In this document: one piece after another, positions 1 to 9,025 of the stretch
Layout: the number at the start of each line of letters is the position of its first letter
Position numbering within the stretch: the first letter of the stretch is position 1
NCBI RefSeq assembly: GCF_048213115.1
Contig: NZ_CP172404.1
Location: 2,294,001-2,358,000, forward strand
Length of the DNA stretch: 64,000 bases
Origin: Niveibacterium terrae
Lineage (GTDB): Bacteria > Pseudomonadota > Gammaproteobacteria > Burkholderiales > Rhodocyclaceae
Direction of reading: 5' to 3'
Program-made: the position numbers and the translations under genes
The notes under the pieces: generated by a model
The model's database searches: none
Told to the model about the DNA's origin: nothing
Seen by the model: the letters and a program-made list of their open reading frames with translations, nothing else

Positions 1-764
1 TGAACGCCCCCTCTTCCCAGACTCGCTTCTGGCGCCCCCTGCCCTGGCTCGAAATCCGTCAGTCGCACGAGATGCGCGAGCGTTTCGTGCGCCACACCCA
101 CCCCGGACTGAGCATCGGCCTGATCGACCGGGGCGCGACCGTGCTCGACCTGGGCGGGCGGCGCGTGCCGCTCGTGGCCGGTCAGGCGGTGTTGATTCCT
201 CCTGGCCTCGCCCATGCCTGCAACCCCGAGCCGTCGCAGCCGTGGAGCAACCGGATGGTCTTCGTTGCCGCCGGGGCGAACTGGGCACTGCCCGAAGGCG
301 GCCAGGCGATCGTGCTGCGCGACCGCGCGCGCTGCTTGAAGCTCAGGGCCCTGATCACGCGCCTGTGCCGTCCCCACGCGAAATGGATCGACGCGTTCGC
401 GCTGATGCGGGCGCTTAAAAGCCTTGCCGGAGAAAGGGGGCGGATCCGCAGCAGGCCAGCCTGGCTCGCGCCGATCAAGCACGGTCTGCTCGCCGGGAAC
501 GGTGAGACGCTCGCGACGCTGGCGCAGCGGGTGGGGCTGAGCCGCTGGCAGCTGATCCGCGCTTTCGCTGCAGCAACCGGCCTGACTCCCCACGCCTGGT
601 TGCTCGATCAACGCGTGCAGCGCGCCCGCGAACTGCTGCGCGAGCCCGGCCGCAGCCTCAGCGAGATCGCGCTGACGACCGGCTTCGCGGACCAGAGTCA
701 TTTCAGCCGCGCCTTCAAGGCCCGCACCGCGGTCACGCCGGGGCGCTACCGCGGCAAGCCCTAA
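1..764 (+). CDS. AraC-family transcriptional regulator (5' end cut by window edge)
   Basis: The frame is open from base 3, and the window opens with TG, so the start codon probably straddles the left edge, giving about 254 residues. The first in-frame ATG inside the window is at 72 and would remove part of the sensor domain. An N-terminal cupin-like effector domain (HTHPGLSIGLIDRG) is followed by two helix-turn-helix motifs in the last ~100 residues, with the family signature DQSHFSRAFK and TPGRYR near the end. The next gene, a LysE-type exporter on the same strand, is a common partner, so this is probably its local regulator. The family call is firm; the ligand is unknown. Confidence 0.85.
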   Translation, partial: NAPSSQTRFWRPLPWLEIRQSHEMRERFVRHTHPGLSIGLIDRGATVLDLGGRRVPLVAGQAVLIPPGLAHACNPEPSQPWSNRMVFVAAGANWALPEGGQAIVLRDRARCLKLRALITRLCRPHAKWIDAFALMRALKSLAGERGRIRSRPAWLAPIKHGLLAGNGETLATLAQRVGLSRWQLIRAFAAATGLTPHAWLLDQRVQRARELLREPGRSLSEIALTTGFADQSHFSRAFKARTAVTPGRYRGKP

Positions 765-831
765 CGCAATTTCGTACAAGACGGGACGCAGCGCAGCGCC
801 GATGCTGGAGGCCCTTCCTCCAGGAGACATC

Positions 832-1452
832 ATGTCCGCGCTGCAGAGTTTCATCCTGATCGCCACGGCCCATTTCCTCGCGCTCCTGAGTCCCGGTCCG
901 GACTTCCTGCTGATCCTTGCGACCAGCACCCGCCACGGCAGCCGGGCGGGAGTGCGCGCCAGCGCCGGCATCGCGCTCGCCAACGGCGTCTATATCGCGG
1001 TCGCGCTGGCCGGCGTCTCGGCGCTCGCCCGCTCGCCCGCGCTGCTCTCAGCCCTGGGCTGGGGGGGAGCGGCCTACCTTGCCTGGCTGGGCGCAAAGCT
1101 GCTCAGCGCTAAGGCGGCGGACCACCCGGCCTCATCCGCCGCCGATCCGGCCGCCGATACTGCCGTCTTTCGCGCGGGCTTCCTCTCGGGTCTGCTGAAC
1201 CCGAAGAACATGCTGTTCTACTTCAGCCTGTTCAGTCTGGGGGCGGAACAGGGCAGCGCGCTGACCCGCACCGGCTACGGGCTCTGGATGTTCACGGTCG
1301 TGTTCTGCTGGGATGCCTGGCTCGCCCGCTCTCTGGGCCGGGGTCGCCTGCACCAGTGGTTCAACGCCCGCCAGAGAAAGATCGAGCGCGGCTGCGGCGC
1401 CCTGTTCGTGCTGCTCGCGGCCGGCCTCGCCCTGGGCGCTCGCGGCGCCTGA
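832..1452 (+). CDS. LysE/RhtB-family amino-acid exporter
   Basis: 206 residues, the usual RhtB length, with about six hydrophobic segments. The N-terminal SPGPDFLL motif and the central GLLNPKN motif are family signatures. Such proteins export amino acids or derivatives across the inner membrane. I chose the ATG at 832 over the one at 802 because AGGAGA lies just before it and the product then begins at the normal MSALQSF-type N-terminus. It follows the AraC regulator by 67 bases on the same strand, and the two probably work together. The substrate cannot be told from sequence. Confidence 0.85.
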   Translation: MSALQSFILIATAHFLALLSPGPDFLLILATSTRHGSRAGVRASAGIALANGVYIAVALAGVSALARSPALLSALGWGGAAYLAWLGAKLLSAKAADHPASSAADPAADTAVFRAGFLSGLLNPKNMLFYFSLFSLGAEQGSALTRTGYGLWMFTVVFCWDAWLARSLGRGRLHQWFNARQRKIERGCGALFVLLAAGLALGARGA

Positions 1453-1534
1453 GCTCATCGCTCTTTCCCTGAGTACCTCCCGCCGGGTTAGGATCCGCTC
1501 TTTGCGCCAGTGGCGCGGCGAACTTCGGAACGGC

Positions 1535-3226
1535 ATGAACGAGCAACTGGGCCTGATTCTTCTCCTGCTGCAGCAGATGTGCGTGTATCTGGTCATCGCC
1601 TATCTGCTCAGCAAAACCCCTCTTTTCATCCCGCTGACCCAGGTCACGATCCGGCTGCCGCACAAGCTGCTCTGCTACGCGATCTTCTCGGTGTTCTGCA
1701 TCCTCGGCACCTACTTCAGCCTGCCGGTCGATGACTCGTATGCGAACACGCGGGCGATCGGCGCCGTGCTCGGAGGGCTGCTCGGCGGCCCGTCGGTCGG
1801 CTTCGCGGTCGGGCTGACCGGGGGCTTTCACCGCTACTCGCTGGGCGGCGTCACGGCTCTGGCCTGCATGGTCTCGACGGTCACCGAAGGCCTGATCGGC
1901 GGGGCGATCCACCGCTACCTGATCCGCCGCGGCCGGGTGCTGGAACTCTTCAGCCCGGTCAGCGCCGGTCTGACGGCCTTTGCCGCCGAGATCGCGCAGA
2001 TGACGATCCTGCTTGCGATGGTCAAGCCCGCCGATGTCGCGATCCGCCTGGTCAGCGACATCGCGCTGCCGATGGTGATCACGAACACGCTGGGCGCGGC
2101 GATGTTCATGCGCATCCTGCTCGACCGCCGGGCTCTGCTCGAAAAGTATTCGATCGCGTTCTCGGCCCAGGCGCTGAAGATTGCTGCGCGCGCCGAAGGC
2201 GTGCTGCGCCAGGGTTTCGACCAGGAAAACAGCATGCGCGTCGCGCGGATCATCTACGAGGAAACCGGCGTTGGCGCGGTCGCGATCACCGACCGCGAGA
2301 AGCTGCTCGCTTTCATCGGCATCGGCAGCGACCATCACCTGCCCGGCACCCCGATCACGTCTCCGCACACCCACACCGCAATCGCGACGAACCAGGTCTT
2401 CTACGCCGACGGCAACGAGATTCCCTATCGCTGCTCGATCACGCCCAACTGCAAGCTCGGCTCCTCGCTGGTGATCCCGCTGCGCGGCGAGGAAGGCCGC
2501 GTGATCGGCACGGTCAAGCTCTATGAGCCGAAGAGCAAGATCTTCGCGTCGATCAACCGCACGCTCGGCGAAGGCATTGCGCAGCTCCTGTCGAACCAGA
2601 TCCTCGCCGGGAAGTTTGAGCAGCAGAAGCAGCTCTTGGCCCAGTCCGAGATCAAGCTGCTGCACGCCCAGGTCAATCCGCACTTCCTGTTCAACGCGCT
2701 GAACACGCTCTCCGCGGTGATCCGCCGCGACCCGGAGCGGGCGCGCGAGCTGGTCAAATACCTGTCGACCTTCTTCCGCAAGAACCTCAAGCGCCCCAGC
2801 GACGAAGTGACGCTGCAGGACGAGCTCGAACATGTGAACGCCTATCTGCAGATCGAGCTGACCCGCTTCGCTGGCCGCCTCTCGGTGACGATCGACGTCC
2901 CCGAAGCGCTGCAGGGCGTGCATCTGCCCGCCTTCTCGCTGCAGCCCATCGTCGAGAACGCGATCAAGCACGGCACCTCGCAGATGTTCGGCCCGGGAGA
3001 AGTGCACATCCACGCCACTGAGCCCCAGCCCGGCGAGCTCGCCTTGAGCGTCGAGGACAACGCGGGCCTGTTCGAACGCAAGGCCGGAGGGGATGGCCTG
3101 GGCATGGGCCTCGTCGACCGCCGGATCAAGGCGAGGTTCGGCGAAACCTACGGCGTCAGCGTCGAATGCGAAGCGGGGCGCTACACCCGCATCACTCTTC
3201 ACCTTCCCAGCCAGAGCCCGACATGA
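1535..3226 (+). CDS. btsS: LytS/BtsS-type membrane sensor histidine kinase
   Basis: 563 residues, close to E. coli BtsS (561). An N-terminal multi-pass 5TM-LYT sensor (residues ~1-195, with the GGLLGGPSVGF motif) is followed by a GAF-like region (~215-345). A LytS-type kinase core follows, with phospho-acceptor His383 in NPHFLFN and ATP-binding N-box VENAIKH. The frame is open further upstream, but ATG 1535 gives the family-length N-terminus. The stop overlaps the regulator start (ATGA, 3223-3226), so the pair is translationally coupled. BtsS in E. coli senses external pyruvate; the same ligand is inferred here from the adjacent CstA transporter. Confidence 0.85.
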   Translation: MNEQLGLILLLLQQMCVYLVIAYLLSKTPLFIPLTQVTIRLPHKLLCYAIFSVFCILGTYFSLPVDDSYANTRAIGAVLGGLLGGPSVGFAVGLTGGFHRYSLGGVTALACMVSTVTEGLIGGAIHRYLIRRGRVLELFSPVSAGLTAFAAEIAQMTILLAMVKPADVAIRLVSDIALPMVITNTLGAAMFMRILLDRRALLEKYSIAFSAQALKIAARAEGVLRQGFDQENSMRVARIIYEETGVGAVAITDREKLLAFIGIGSDHHLPGTPITSPHTHTAIATNQVFYADGNEIPYRCSITPNCKLGSSLVIPLRGEEGRVIGTVKLYEPKSKIFASINRTLGEGIAQLLSNQILAGKFEQQKQLLAQSEIKLLHAQVNPHFLFNALNTLSAVIRRDPERARELVKYLSTFFRKNLKRPSDEVTLQDELEHVNAYLQIELTRFAGRLSVTIDVPEALQGVHLPAFSLQPIVENAIKHGTSQMFGPGEVHIHATEPQPGELALSVEDNAGLFERKAGGDGLGMGLVDRRIKARFGETYGVSVECEAGRYTRITLHLPSQSPT

Positions 3227-3939
3227 AAGCCCTGATCGTCGACGACGAACCCTTTGCCCGCGAAGAGCTGCGGGAGATGCTGGCCGGCACCGAGGACATC
3301 GAAGTCGTCGGCGAGGCGAGCCACGCGGTCGAAGCGCTGACCGCGATCGCCCGCTTGCGCCCCGACGTGGTCTTCCTCGACATCCAGATGCCGCAGATCA
3401 GCGGCCTGGAGATGCTGGCGATGCTCGATCACGAGAGCATGCCTTATATCGTGTTCCTGACCGCCTATGACGAGTACGCGGTCCGCGCCTTCGAGGAAAA
3501 CGCTTTCGATTACCTGCTCAAACCGCTGGATCCTCAGCGTCTCGCGAAGACGCTGGCGAGGCTCAGGCGCGAACGCAGCAGCCAGGATCTGGCGCCACTG
3601 CAGAACGCGTCCCCGCTCCGCCATGTGCCCTGCTCCGGACACAACCGGATCGTGCTGCTGCGCATCGACGAGATCGAGTACGCGACTTCGAAGCTCAGCG
3701 GCGTCTATGTCGCCGGCGCCGACGGCGAGGAGCGTTTCACCGAGCTGACGCTGCGCACGCTCGAAGAGCGCGCGCCGCTGCTGCGCTGCCACCGCCAGTA
3801 TCTGGTGCATCCGGATGCGATCGCCGAGATCGAACTGGGCGAAGCCGGCCTCGCCGAGATCCTGACCCGGGGCGGCAAGAGGCTGCCGGTCAGCCGCCGT
3901 TACCTGCGCGAACTGAAGGAAAAGCTGGGCATCGCGTGA
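3223..3939 (+). CDS. btsR: LytTR-family response regulator, BtsR-like
   Basis: 238 residues (E. coli BtsR 239). The receiver domain has acidic residues in VDDEPF, phospho-acceptor Asp53 in LDIQMP, Thr in FLTAYDEYA and Lys in LLKPLDP. A C-terminal LytTR DNA-binding domain (~135-238) carries RCHRQYLV and LPVSRRYL. The start overlaps the btsS stop. It should be phosphorylated by the BtsS-like kinase and activate the downstream CstA-family gene. Three repeats matching the known BtsR half-site begin right after its stop codon. Confidence 0.88.
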   Translation: MKALIVDDEPFAREELREMLAGTEDIEVVGEASHAVEALTAIARLRPDVVFLDIQMPQISGLEMLAMLDHESMPYIVFLTAYDEYAVRAFEENAFDYLLKPLDPQRLAKTLARLRRERSSQDLAPLQNASPLRHVPCSGHNRIVLLRIDEIEYATSKLSGVYVAGADGEERFTELTLRTLEERAPLLRCHRQYLVHPDAIAEIELGEAGLAEILTRGGKRLPVSRRYLRELKEKLGIA

Positions 3940-3987
3940 ACCGCTCGCGGCTGCCGGCAACCGCTCGCGAGCGCCGGCGACCGCTCA
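3940..3987 (+). promoter_or_regulatory. Three direct repeats, probable BtsR operator
   Basis: ACCGCTCG at 3940, ACCGCTCG at 3960 and ACCGCTCA at 3980 have an exact 20-base period, about two helical turns. They fill the gap between btsR and cstA. From memory, the E. coli BtsR (YehT) site upstream of btsT is two ACC(G/A)CT(C/T)A direct repeats with a spacer of about 13 bases; this site has three with 12-base spacers. LytTR regulators bind such direct repeats. Confidence 0.75.
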
Positions 3988-4060
3988 CCGTGAAATCCCG
4001 TTTTCAGTGCAGGGGCTTTTGTTAGCGTGGCGCCCGTCAATTTCTGTTGGAGCGCCAACC

Positions 4061-5860
4061 ATGGATCACGCAATAACATTTGTGATCGCCACGCTATGCA
4101 TCCTCGCCATCTGCTACCGCCTCTATGGCGTGTTCTTTGTGCGCAAGGTGCTTCGCGCTGACGACACCCAGGTCACCCCTTCCCACGAGCTTCAGGACGG
4201 CAAGAACTACGTGCCGACCAAGAAGTGGGTCAACTTCGGCCAGCACTTCGCGGCGATCGCCGCTGCCGGCCCGTTGGTCGGCCCGGTCCTTGCCGCCCAG
4301 TTCGGCTACCTGCCCTCCTTCCTGTGGCTGCTGATCGGCTGCGTGATCGGCGGCGCGGTGCACGACACCGTCGTGCTCTTCGCGTCGATGAAGCATCAGG
4401 GCAAGTCGCTGTCCGAAGTCGCGAAGGCCGAACTCGGCCCGGTCGCCGGCTGGTGCACGGGTCTGGCGATGCTGTTCATCATCACGATCACGATGGCCGG
4501 TCTGTCGATGGTCGTGGTCCATGCGCTCGAACGCAATCCCTGGGGCACTTTCGCGGTGTTCATGACGATCCCGATCGCGATGGTGCTGGGTCTCTACGAG
4601 CGCTTCGGTGGCAGCATGAAGTACGCGACCTACGTCGGCATCGCCGCGATCATGGCCAGCGTTCTGGCCGGTCCTTACATCCAGGGCACGACCTTCGGCA
4701 ACTGGCTGAGCCTGCATGCGACCACGGTGAGCCTGCTCCTCCCGGTCTATGCCTTCTTCGCCTCGGCACTGCCGGTCTGGATGCTGCTGACTCCGCGCGG
4801 CTACCTGTCCAGCTTCATGAAGATCGGCGTGTTCGGCGCGCTGATCGTCGGCGTCGTCTTCATCAACCCGGCCGTCCAGTTCCCAGCCATGACCGCCTTC
4901 ATCCACGGCGGTGGCCCGGTGCTCTCCGGTCCGGTATGGCCCTTCATCTCGATCACGATCGCCTGCGGCGCAATCTCCGGCTTCCATGCCTTCATCGGTT
5001 CGGGCACTACCCCGAAGCTGGTCGACAAGTGGAGCGACATCCTGCCCGTGGCTTTCGGTGCGATGCTGGCCGAATGCCTGGTTGGCGTGATGGCGCTGAT
5101 CGCCGCGACCGCGCTGCACCCCGCCGACTACTTCGCGATCAACTCGTCGGCTGAAGCCTTCGCGAAGCTGGGCATGAACGTCGTCGATCTGCCCCGGCTG
5201 TCCCACGAGATCGGCATGGACCTGTACGGTCGCACCGGCGGCGCGGTCACTCTGGCCGTCGGCATGTCCTACATCTTCACGAAAATCCCCTGGTTCACGT
5301 CGCTGGCGTCCTACTTCTTCCAGTTCGTCGTGATGTTCGAAGCGGTGTTCATCCTGACCGCGATCGACTCAGGAACCCGCGTCTCGCGCTACCTGATCCA
5401 GGACTTCGCCGGCGACCTCTTCCCGAAGATGAAGCAGCTCGACTGGATGCCCGGTGCGATCGGCGCCAGCGCGGTGGCCTGCCTGCTCTGGGGCTATCTG
5501 CTGAACTCCGGCGACATCAACTCGGTCTGGACCCTGTTCGGCGTCTCGAACCAGCTGATGGCTTCGGTCGGCCTGATCATCGGCGCGACGATCATCCTGC
5601 GCATCGGCCAAAAGCGTCGCTACGCGCTGACCTGCCTGATCCCGCTCGCCTACCTCTATGTGACGGTCAACTACGCCGGCTACTGGATGGTCACCCACGT
5701 CTATCTGAACCCGGCCGCGAAGGGCTACAGCATCTTCAACTCGATCTTGTCGGTCACGATGATGGTGCTGGGTTTCGCGATCCTGGTCTCGGCGATCTCG
5801 AAGTGGAAGGAGCTGTTGGGCCTGCGCAGCCAGGGCAAGCTCGTTCCCGCCGCCGCCTGA
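4061..5860 (+). CDS. cstA: CstA-family peptide/pyruvate transporter
   Basis: 599 residues with about 15 hydrophobic segments over CstA and CstA_5TM domains. Motifs include FGQHFAAIAAAGPLVGPVLA and HAFIGSGTTPK. Shorter than E. coli CstA (701) or BtsT (716), matching the short branch of the family. ATG 4061 is preceded by GGAG; an in-frame ATG at 4007 lies in the regulatory gap and is rejected. Members import peptides or, for BtsT, pyruvate with protons. The immediately upstream BtsS/BtsR pair and its repeats argue for a BtsT-like role. A strong terminator follows. Confidence 0.9.
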   Translation: MDHAITFVIATLCILAICYRLYGVFFVRKVLRADDTQVTPSHELQDGKNYVPTKKWVNFGQHFAAIAAAGPLVGPVLAAQFGYLPSFLWLLIGCVIGGAVHDTVVLFASMKHQGKSLSEVAKAELGPVAGWCTGLAMLFIITITMAGLSMVVVHALERNPWGTFAVFMTIPIAMVLGLYERFGGSMKYATYVGIAAIMASVLAGPYIQGTTFGNWLSLHATTVSLLLPVYAFFASALPVWMLLTPRGYLSSFMKIGVFGALIVGVVFINPAVQFPAMTAFIHGGGPVLSGPVWPFISITIACGAISGFHAFIGSGTTPKLVDKWSDILPVAFGAMLAECLVGVMALIAATALHPADYFAINSSAEAFAKLGMNVVDLPRLSHEIGMDLYGRTGGAVTLAVGMSYIFTKIPWFTSLASYFFQFVVMFEAVFILTAIDSGTRVSRYLIQDFAGDLFPKMKQLDWMPGAIGASAVACLLWGYLLNSGDINSVWTLFGVSNQLMASVGLIIGATIILRIGQKRRYALTCLIPLAYLYVTVNYAGYWMVTHVYLNPAAKGYSIFNSILSVTMMVLGFAILVSAISKWKELLGLRSQGKLVPAAA

Positions 5861-5881
5861 TTCCTAGGGACTGCGTCATCG

Positions 5882-5911
5882 AAGCCGCCGGCCAAAAGCC
5901 GGCGGCTTTTT
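5882..5911 (+). terminator. Rho-independent terminator after cstA
   Basis: An 11-bp perfect stem, AAGCCGCCGGC (5882-5892) with GCCGGCGGCTT (5898-5908), a CAAAA loop and a T run to 5911. It lies 22 bases after the cstA stop and ends the btsSR-cstA transcription unit. Confidence 0.92.
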
Positions 5912-6037
5912 CATGTTCACGGCCCGCTCAGTATCCTTTTCCGGCGTTCGCGCAATGCCGCACACAGGCCTTCTCCGCGCTCACCCGGCGCACGCCGGAA
6001 ACAGCTATCGTGGGCACACGCACGAAGAGGAGGCAGC

Positions 6038-6616
6038 ATGAGACGCACCATTGCGCTGTCGGCGCTGATCCCGCTGGCCGCATCCGCCCACGTCGGAGCC
6101 GATGCCGGCCTGCACCAAGGCCCGGCTTTCCTGATCGGTCTGATCCACCCCTTCACCGGCCTCGATCACCTGGCCGCAATGCTGATGGTAGGCCTCTGGA
6201 GCGTGCTCGCCTTTACCGATGAGCGGCGCGCCGTCTGGGCAGCCCCGGCCGCCTTCGCGAGCCTCTTGCTGGTCGGCGGCCTGCTCGGCGTCGCCGGCAT
6301 CGCTCTGCACGTCGTCGAAACGATGATTGCGCTCTCGCTGCTGGCTCTGGGTGCAATGGTCGGTCTGCGCGTCAAGCTGCCGGTTCTCGCCGGCTGCGTC
6401 GCCGTCGGCGCATTCGCGGTCTTTCACGGCATCGCGCACGGCAACGAGTTGCCGGCCGCCCGGGCGGCCGCAGCGCTGAGCGGGATGGTGATCGGCACGG
6501 CGAGCCTGCACCTGACCGGGATGGCCCTGGGTTGGGCCATCGCGCGCAGCGTCATCCTGCCGCGTCTCGTCGGTCTCTGTGTCGCTCTATTCGGGCTGAG
6601 CCTCTTGGCAGGCTGA
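6038..6616 (+). CDS. HupE/UreJ-family membrane protein
   Basis: 192 residues with a cleavable-type signal peptide ending ASA, then about five membrane spans. The family signatures HPFTGLDH near residue 43 and FHGIAHGNE near residue 128 are both intact; their His residues are thought to bind nickel or cobalt. GAGGAGG sits before ATG 6038. Members are secondary nickel permeases serving hydrogenase or urease. No hydrogenase or urease gene is in the window, so the physiological partner is unknown. Confidence 0.85.
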   Translation: MRRTIALSALIPLAASAHVGADAGLHQGPAFLIGLIHPFTGLDHLAAMLMVGLWSVLAFTDERRAVWAAPAAFASLLLVGGLLGVAGIALHVVETMIALSLLALGAMVGLRVKLPVLAGCVAVGAFAVFHGIAHGNELPAARAAAALSGMVIGTASLHLTGMALGWAIARSVILPRLVGLCVALFGLSLLAG

Positions 6617-6647
6617 ATCCTCGGTAGACAGGCGCCCCGCCGCGGAC

Positions 6648-6681
6648 GCAAAAAAGCCGTTCAGTTTCAGCTGAACGGCTT
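6648..6681 (-). terminator. Terminator of the chemoreceptor gene
   Basis: An 11-bp perfect stem, AAGCCGTTCAG (6654-6664) with CTGAACGGCTT (6671-6681), bordered on the left by a run of six A. Read on the minus strand this is a stem followed by a U run, placed 25 bases past the chemoreceptor stop. It sits between convergent genes. Confidence 0.88.
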
Positions 6682-6705
6682 GTCATTGGCTGAAGTGGCC
6701 AGTGC

Positions 6706-8316
6706 TTACATCTTGAAGTTCGACACCGATGCGCGCAGCTCTCCGGCCAGGGACTCCAGGGCCTGGACGCTGCCGCTCGCCGAGCGGACCGATTCGGCCG
6801 ATTCCTCGACCATGTGCGCGATCCGTTCGACGTTCTGCGCAACGCTGGTGCTGGCCTGGCTCTGCTCGCGGGTCGCCTCGGCGACATCGCGAACCTTGCC
6901 CAGAGTCTCGGCCGCGCCCTCGTTGATCTCGCGCAGCGCCGCGGCGGCCTGACCGGCCATCTCGACGCTCTTCGCGACCTGAGGCGTCACCTGCTGCATG
7001 CTCTGCACGGCCGACTCGGTATCGGCCTGAATGCCGGAGATCGTCGTCGTGATCTGGTCGGTCGCCTGGGTCGTACGCTCGGCGAGCTTCCTGACCTCGT
7101 CGGCGACGACCGCGAAGCCCCTGCCCTGCTCACCGGCCCGGGCCGCTTCGATCGCAGCGTTCAGCGCGAGCAGATTGGTCTGATCGGCGATCTCCTTGAT
7201 CACGCTGGCGATGCCACCGACTTCACGCGAACGCTCCTGCAGACTCTGGATCAGCTTCGAAGCCTCGGTGATCTGGCTGGACACGGCCGCGATCGTCTCG
7301 GAGGCCTGGTTCACCTGCTTCTCGCCATCGGCGGCCAGAGCGCTCGAACGCTCCGAATTCGTCTCGGTGTCGCGGGCGCTCGACGAAATGTGGTCGATGC
7401 TGACCGACAGCTCTTCGATCGCGGCCGCGGTCGAGGAAGTCGCATCCGAAGACTGGCGCGAAGCCTCGCCGACCTGGCTCATCATCTCGCTGAGCGACTG
7501 CGAAGACTCGGCCACATGGTGGGCGCCCTGCTGAATGCGTTCGATCATGTGGCGCAGGCTCGCCTGCATCCGGACGATCGCGGCCATCAGGCTGTCGGCC
7601 TCACCGTTATGTTCGAGCTTGCGGCTCAGATCCCCTTCGGCGATCGCGATCGCAACCCTGGCCGCGTAATCGGGCTCGCCACCGAGGCGGCGATAGATGC
7701 CTCTGGCCATCACGGTCGCCATCGCGGTCACGACGACGAGGACAAGCAGTCCGAGGAAGAGGAATTTCCCGGCCAGGCTCCAGTACGCGGCGTTGATGTC
7801 ATCGACGAAGACACCGAAACCGACGATCCAGTCCCAGCCCGGGATCTTCGCGACACCGTTGATCTTGGGCACTTCGACATCGGTTCCGGGCCGCTTCGAC
7901 ATGTCGTCGAAGAAAGCGAAATCCTTGTTCGAGAGCTCGTCGAGGTAAGTCTGGAAATTGCTCTTGCCGTTCGCAAGCGTCTTGCCCCAGTCGACCTTGC
8001 CGATCACCGCCTGGTTCGGGTGGGCGAGCCCCAGGGCGCCGCTGGTGCGCGCCCAGATATAGTTCTTGTCATCGCGCATGCTCGCGAGCACGGCGACCGC
8101 ACGCGTCTGCGCTTCCTCGTGGCTGAGCTTGCCGGACTTCTCCATCTCCTGGAAGGCCGCGACCTGTTTCACAGCAAGGCTGAGCACGGTGTGAATCTCG
8201 TTGCGCCGGGCATCGAGCATCTCGCTGCGCAGCGTGCTGAGAGCGAAGGCCGCCATCAGGATCAATCCGAGCAGTGCGCAGCCAACGATCAAGGCCAATC
8301 TCTTGGAAAGCTTCAT
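6706..8316 (-). CDS. Methyl-accepting chemotaxis protein with single Cache sensor
   Basis: 536 residues. TM1 ~7-28, a periplasmic sCache_2-type domain (~30-180) with the IWARTSGA and WDWIVGFGVFVDD motifs, TM2 ~185-207, HAMP, and a long signalling domain. The receptor hairpin tip is complete (ALNAAIEAARAGEQGRGFAV). There is no C-terminal CheR/CheB pentapeptide. The start at 8316 has AAGGA upstream; the frame is open a little further. It should sense a small molecule in the periplasm and feed a CheA-CheW complex not encoded here. sCache_2 receptors often bind short carboxylates; the ligand is a guess. Confidence 0.9.
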   Translation of the reverse strand: MKLSKRLALIVGCALLGLILMAAFALSTLRSEMLDARRNEIHTVLSLAVKQVAAFQEMEKSGKLSHEEAQTRAVAVLASMRDDKNYIWARTSGALGLAHPNQAVIGKVDWGKTLANGKSNFQTYLDELSNKDFAFFDDMSKRPGTDVEVPKINGVAKIPGWDWIVGFGVFVDDINAAYWSLAGKFLFLGLLVLVVVTAMATVMARGIYRRLGGEPDYAARVAIAIAEGDLSRKLEHNGEADSLMAAIVRMQASLRHMIERIQQGAHHVAESSQSLSEMMSQVGEASRQSSDATSSTAAAIEELSVSIDHISSSARDTETNSERSSALAADGEKQVNQASETIAAVSSQITEASKLIQSLQERSREVGGIASVIKEIADQTNLLALNAAIEAARAGEQGRGFAVVADEVRKLAERTTQATDQITTTISGIQADTESAVQSMQQVTPQVAKSVEMAGQAAAALREINEGAAETLGKVRDVAEATREQSQASTSVAQNVERIAHMVEESAESVRSASGSVQALESLAGELRASVSNFKM

Positions 8317-8418
8317 CTCCACATCCTTGTTAAGCACATCCGCACGGTTCACGGCAAAATCGTGCAAAAATTAAGGGATCGACAACCCTGCCGGCATTCC
8401 GAGCCGGGGTGCAATCCG

Positions 8419-8457
8419 AAAAAAACCCCGCCGCTCCATCAAGGAACAACGGGGCTT
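8419..8457 (-). terminator. Bidirectional hairpin closing the uronate operon
   Basis: CCCCG (8426-8430) pairs with CGGGG (8450-8454). It is flanked by seven A on the left and TTTT on the right, so the stem extends as A-U pairs and works as a terminator for minus-strand transcripts from ygjV, about 30 bases past its stop. Confidence 0.7.
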
Positions 8458-8486
8458 TTCATCCGACCGCTAGCTTGTCACTCAGT

Positions 8487-9023
8487 TCAAAGGGACGCAG
8501 CCGTCGCCTTCTCCCGGTGACGGACGATCAACATCCGGACGATCGTCACGCCATTGGTCAGCCCGATCATCGCCTCGAGCGCCGAACCGCCGATCGAGCC
8601 GCTCAACACGTTGTTGGTCAGCCACAGACAGGTTCCGCACAGCAAGGCCAGACGCAAGCGTATCCCTTTGAGCAGGAACATGGCCAGCGTTCCGACCACC
8701 GCGCCGACGATCGGCAGGATATGCCGCCATTCGGTGACCAGCATCGATCCGACCGCGATATTGACGGCGACGATCGCCAACGCGACCCGGACCGAACGCG
8801 TGCGCAGCGACAGCCACGAGCGCAAGGCCGAAATCAGCGAGCTGGCCGCCGCGGTCGGATTGCCCAACAGCGTGAAGTGGACCGTATAGGCCAGGCTCAG
8901 CGCCATTACGAGATAGCGCAGACGGCGATCGTCGCGTTGCCAGAACGCGGCGATCCCCAGAGCGAAGGCCAGATAGCCGAAGAGCTGCGCAAATGAGAAC
9001 GCGCCGGCCATCAGAGCGGACAT
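8487..9023 (-). CDS. ygjV: YgjV-family inner-membrane protein
   Basis: 178 residues with about six hydrophobic helices; the pattern and length match the YgjV family (E. coli 183), including the FGYLAFALGIAAFWQRDDRRLR start. Its ATG lies two bases after the eda stop, so it is translationally coupled to the uronate operon. The function of the family is unknown. In E. coli ygjV is close to the uxaCA/exuT loci, which makes the pairing here more than chance. Confidence 0.8.
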   Translation of the reverse strand: MSALMAGAFSFAQLFGYLAFALGIAAFWQRDDRRLRYLVMALSLAYTVHFTLLGNPTAAASSLISALRSWLSLRTRSVRVALAIVAVNIAVGSMLVTEWRHILPIVGAVVGTLAMFLLKGIRLRLALLCGTCLWLTNNVLSGSIGGSALEAMIGLTNGVTIVRMLIVRHREKATAASL

Positions 9024-9025
9024 GC

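Noticed and set aside
6814..8520. A plus-strand open frame of 568 codons across the chemoreceptor
   Set aside because: Mirror of the MCP codons; repeated DLAH/LGDL-like runs without a domain.
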